Shown piece after piece: positions 62,712 through 64,000 of a stretch of 64,000 bases of DNA (positions are counted from its first letter, which is position 1; every line of letters begins with the position of its first letter). The stretch is from NCBI GenBank assembly GCA_964479585.1, contig CAYZMP010000001.1:1-64000 (forward strand), given 5' to 3'. The DNA comes from UBA6182 sp964479585 (lineage in GTDB: Bacteria; Bacillota_I; Bacilli_A; Erysipelotrichales; Erysipelotrichaceae). The position numbers were made by a program, and so were the translations under genes. A model generated the notes under the pieces. It saw nothing but the letters and a program-made list of their open reading frames with translations. It was not told the DNA's origin and ran no database searches.

Positions 62712-62773
62712 AAAAGATTTCTTTATTGTTACAACACAGATAACTTTGTGTTTCTAGCAATAGGAAATCTTTT
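62712..62773 (+). terminator. Long multi-stem hairpin after the WG-repeat gene
   Basis: Three stacked helices: 62712-62721 with 62764-62773, 62724-62728 with 62758-62762, and 62733-62738 with 62747-62752. The 3' side is T-rich, so termination is likely, though it is larger than needed. Confidence 0.55.
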
Positions 62774-62806
62774 CTTTAGGCTTGAATACTCAGAATTAAA
62801 TTAAAC

Positions 62807-62834
62807 AAAAAAAAAGACAGCTGAGCTGCCTTTT
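62807..62834 (-). terminator. Terminator of the zinc dehydrogenase gene
   Basis: On the minus strand, a 9-bp core stem with one G-U pair, a 3-base loop and a run of nine Ts. Confidence 0.85.
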
Positions 62835-62846
62835 AGAAACAATTTA

Positions 62847-64000
62847 TTAGTAAGAAACTTGATAGTGATCCAATAACGCTTTTTCAGCTTCTTCACACCA
62901 CACATCGTTGTTAGCTTTGCAAATCTTTGCTAACTTGGCAAACAATTCATTGTCACTTGCTAGCTTTTCAAAATCTTCAATCGCAACTAAATCCATTTCG
63001 ATGTGAGGGTATATCATCTTTTTCCCTCCTGGAATGTTTGGTAAGTTTAAGATAGTATCAGGCACTACATTAAGACCACCAATATGAGTAATCATATACG
63101 ATGGGTTTAACTTACCCTGTGATGACAATTCTAACGATTCTTTCATGTCGTCGGTTGAACCACCTGAAGTTCCAATAATGTGAGTGCTGCTGTAATGAAC
63201 GTTGTAATAATTAACAGGAACTTTGAAATCTTTGTCTGTTGGTCCTGCAAAGAAGTTTAAACAACCATCGTTACCTAAAATGTCATCAGCTTGTTCAAGT
63301 AGTGGTGCACTAGCTGCATACACAAACACATCATCATACTTCTCATTATTCGATAAATCGATAAGTGTTTGAGTAGAATCACTACTACGAGTATTCACAT
63401 AGTGTAACTCAATTCCTTTCGATTTGGCATCTTCTACTGTAAGAAGTTTTTTAGCTCTTTCTAAACGTTGTTCATCAATATCAGTCACCACCACTAATTT
63501 TGGTTTGTATGGGCCATTGATAGCATAATCAATAGCACCAATACCCATTGGACCTGCACATCCTAAGAGTGCTAGATTTCCATTTGGCTTAATTCCCATT
63601 TTGTGTTCATAAACATAAGGAGTAGTATGGAATGACGCATGGTATGCACCAATGATGCATGACATAGGTTCACTTAAGGATGCATTGGCGAAGTATGATG
63701 AATGATAAGGCAATACACCATCTAAATCAATCGCAATTTTAGGTATAATGCAATACGTTGCATTACCTCCAAATGTTGGATAACTATAGCCTGATGAGTA
63801 TCCTGATTCAAGACCCATGGCAGGTTGTAATACAAACTTCTGATTGACAGAAAATTGATCCTGTAATTCTTCCCCCACCTCAACGATAACTCCTGCAAAC
63901 TCATGGCCAGTCATTACTGGGTTTTCTTTGATATCGCTTGGTACACGTTTGTGATCCTCACCTAGTATTGCTGCTTTGTAGGTAGATAAACAAATACTAT
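62847..64000 (-). CDS. Zinc-binding medium-chain dehydrogenase (sorbose-1-phosphate reductase-like), 5' end outside the window
   Basis: The frame stays open to the window edge, so the true start lies beyond base 64000. The visible N-terminal part reads SICLSTYKAA with a probable zinc Cys, then ENPVMTGHEFAG with the zinc His-Glu pair. The Rossmann loop LLGCAGPMGIGA follows, then VVTDIDEQRLERA for NAD(P). The combination resembles the L-sorbose-1-phosphate reductase branch of sorbitol-type dehydrogenases. It probably oxidises or reduces a sugar alcohol or its phosphate; the exact substrate is not visible. Confidence 0.85.
   Translation of the reverse strand, partial: SICLSTYKAAILGEDHKRVPSDIKENPVMTGHEFAGVIVEVGEELQDQFSVNQKFVLQPAMGLESGYSSGYSYPTFGGNATYCIIPKIAIDLDGVLPYHSSYFANASLSEPMSCIIGAYHASFHTTPYVYEHKMGIKPNGNLALLGCAGPMGIGAIDYAINGPYKPKLVVVTDIDEQRLERAKKLLTVEDAKSKGIELHYVNTRSSDSTQTLIDLSNNEKYDDVFVYAASAPLLEQADDILGNDGCLNFFAGPTDKDFKVPVNYYNVHYSSTHIIGTSGGSTDDMKESLELSSQGKLNPSYMITHIGGLNVVPDTILNLPNIPGGKKMIYPHIEMDLVAIEDFEKLASDNELFAKLAKICKANNDVWCEEAEKALLDHYQVSY

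Noticed and set aside
1..64000. CRISPR arrays, tRNA genes, insertion sequences or prophage genes
   Set aside because: No regularly spaced repeats, cloverleaf sequences, transposase or integrase motifs were found.

Overview
Organism. This is an AT-rich bacterial chromosome segment with compact operons, strong AGGAGG-type Shine-Dalgarno (SD) sites and TTGACA/TATAAT promoters. The order secG-rnr-smpB-ssrA, a PTS HPr with both His15 and Ser46, and a tmRNA tag starting with Gly point to the low-GC Firmicutes/Mycoplasmatota side. A fermentative lineage close to the Izemoplasma/Haloplasma/Erysipelotrichia type is plausible, but this is inference. UGA is a stop codon: several genes end in TGA, and prfB keeps its CUU-UGA programmed frameshift, so this is not a UGA=Trp mollicute. 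I see no rRNA, tRNA, CRISPR array, insertion sequence or prophage. No stretch over 300 bases lacks a gene or RNA. Layout. 1-800: the 3' end of rlmH and a 4-TM protein. 966-11629: ptsH, then phosphoglucomutase, branching enzyme, glycogen phosphorylase, type I pullulanase and a convergent GH13 enzyme resembling Thermotoga maltosyltransferase. 11752-17664: a split transketolase, then an operon of an orphan sugar-binding-like protein, ung, folC and an ECF folate-type S component. 17811-21589: glgC-glgD-glgA behind a palindromic operator candidate. 21634-25000: pgk-tpiA-eno, then an EamA transporter. 25929-32201: secG, rnr, smpB and ssrA, with a reverse lemA/4-TM/DUF2207 operon between smpB and ssrA. 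32278-38255: a stress and metal region with DUF1801, a PAS-GGDEF protein, glutathione peroxidase-MarR, then a stand-alone HMA protein, a CPG-type P1B ATPase, an FNR-like regulator and CueP. 38254-45855: GH3 glucosidase, iron alcohol dehydrogenase behind a second PAS-GGDEF gene, membrane proteins, a SIS protein and a Sel1/TPR protein. 46036-48639: HAD phosphatase, EIIC-like transporter and psuG. 48726-51256: cadC-cadA behind an inverted-repeat operator. 51260-55286: an unexplained RNA-like fold, a LiaF-like protein, an LURP-one protein, csp and secA. 55296-64000: prfB, a WG-repeat surface protein of about 2,046 residues and a partial zinc dehydrogenase. How the genes work together. The two glycogen loci give a complete cycle: GlgC/D make ADP-glucose, GlgA polymerises it, GlgB branches it, and GlgP with pullulanase and the maltosyltransferase-like enzyme degrade it. 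Phosphoglucomutase links this to glycolysis, part of which (pgk, tpiA, eno) lies next door, while transketolase serves the pentose pathway. HPr lies just upstream of the breakdown genes. Best candidates for something new. (1) The metal operon at 34803-37611 has a perfect FNR box centred 41.5 bp before the predicted start, and encodes its own Cys/His-rich FNR-like regulator and an unusual CPG-motif pump. (2) A small perfect-stem RNA-like element of unknown identity lies at 51260-51307. (3) A psuG locus has an EIIC-like transporter and a HAD phosphatase but no PsuK. (4) Stop codons are repeatedly buried in terminator hairpins across the window.
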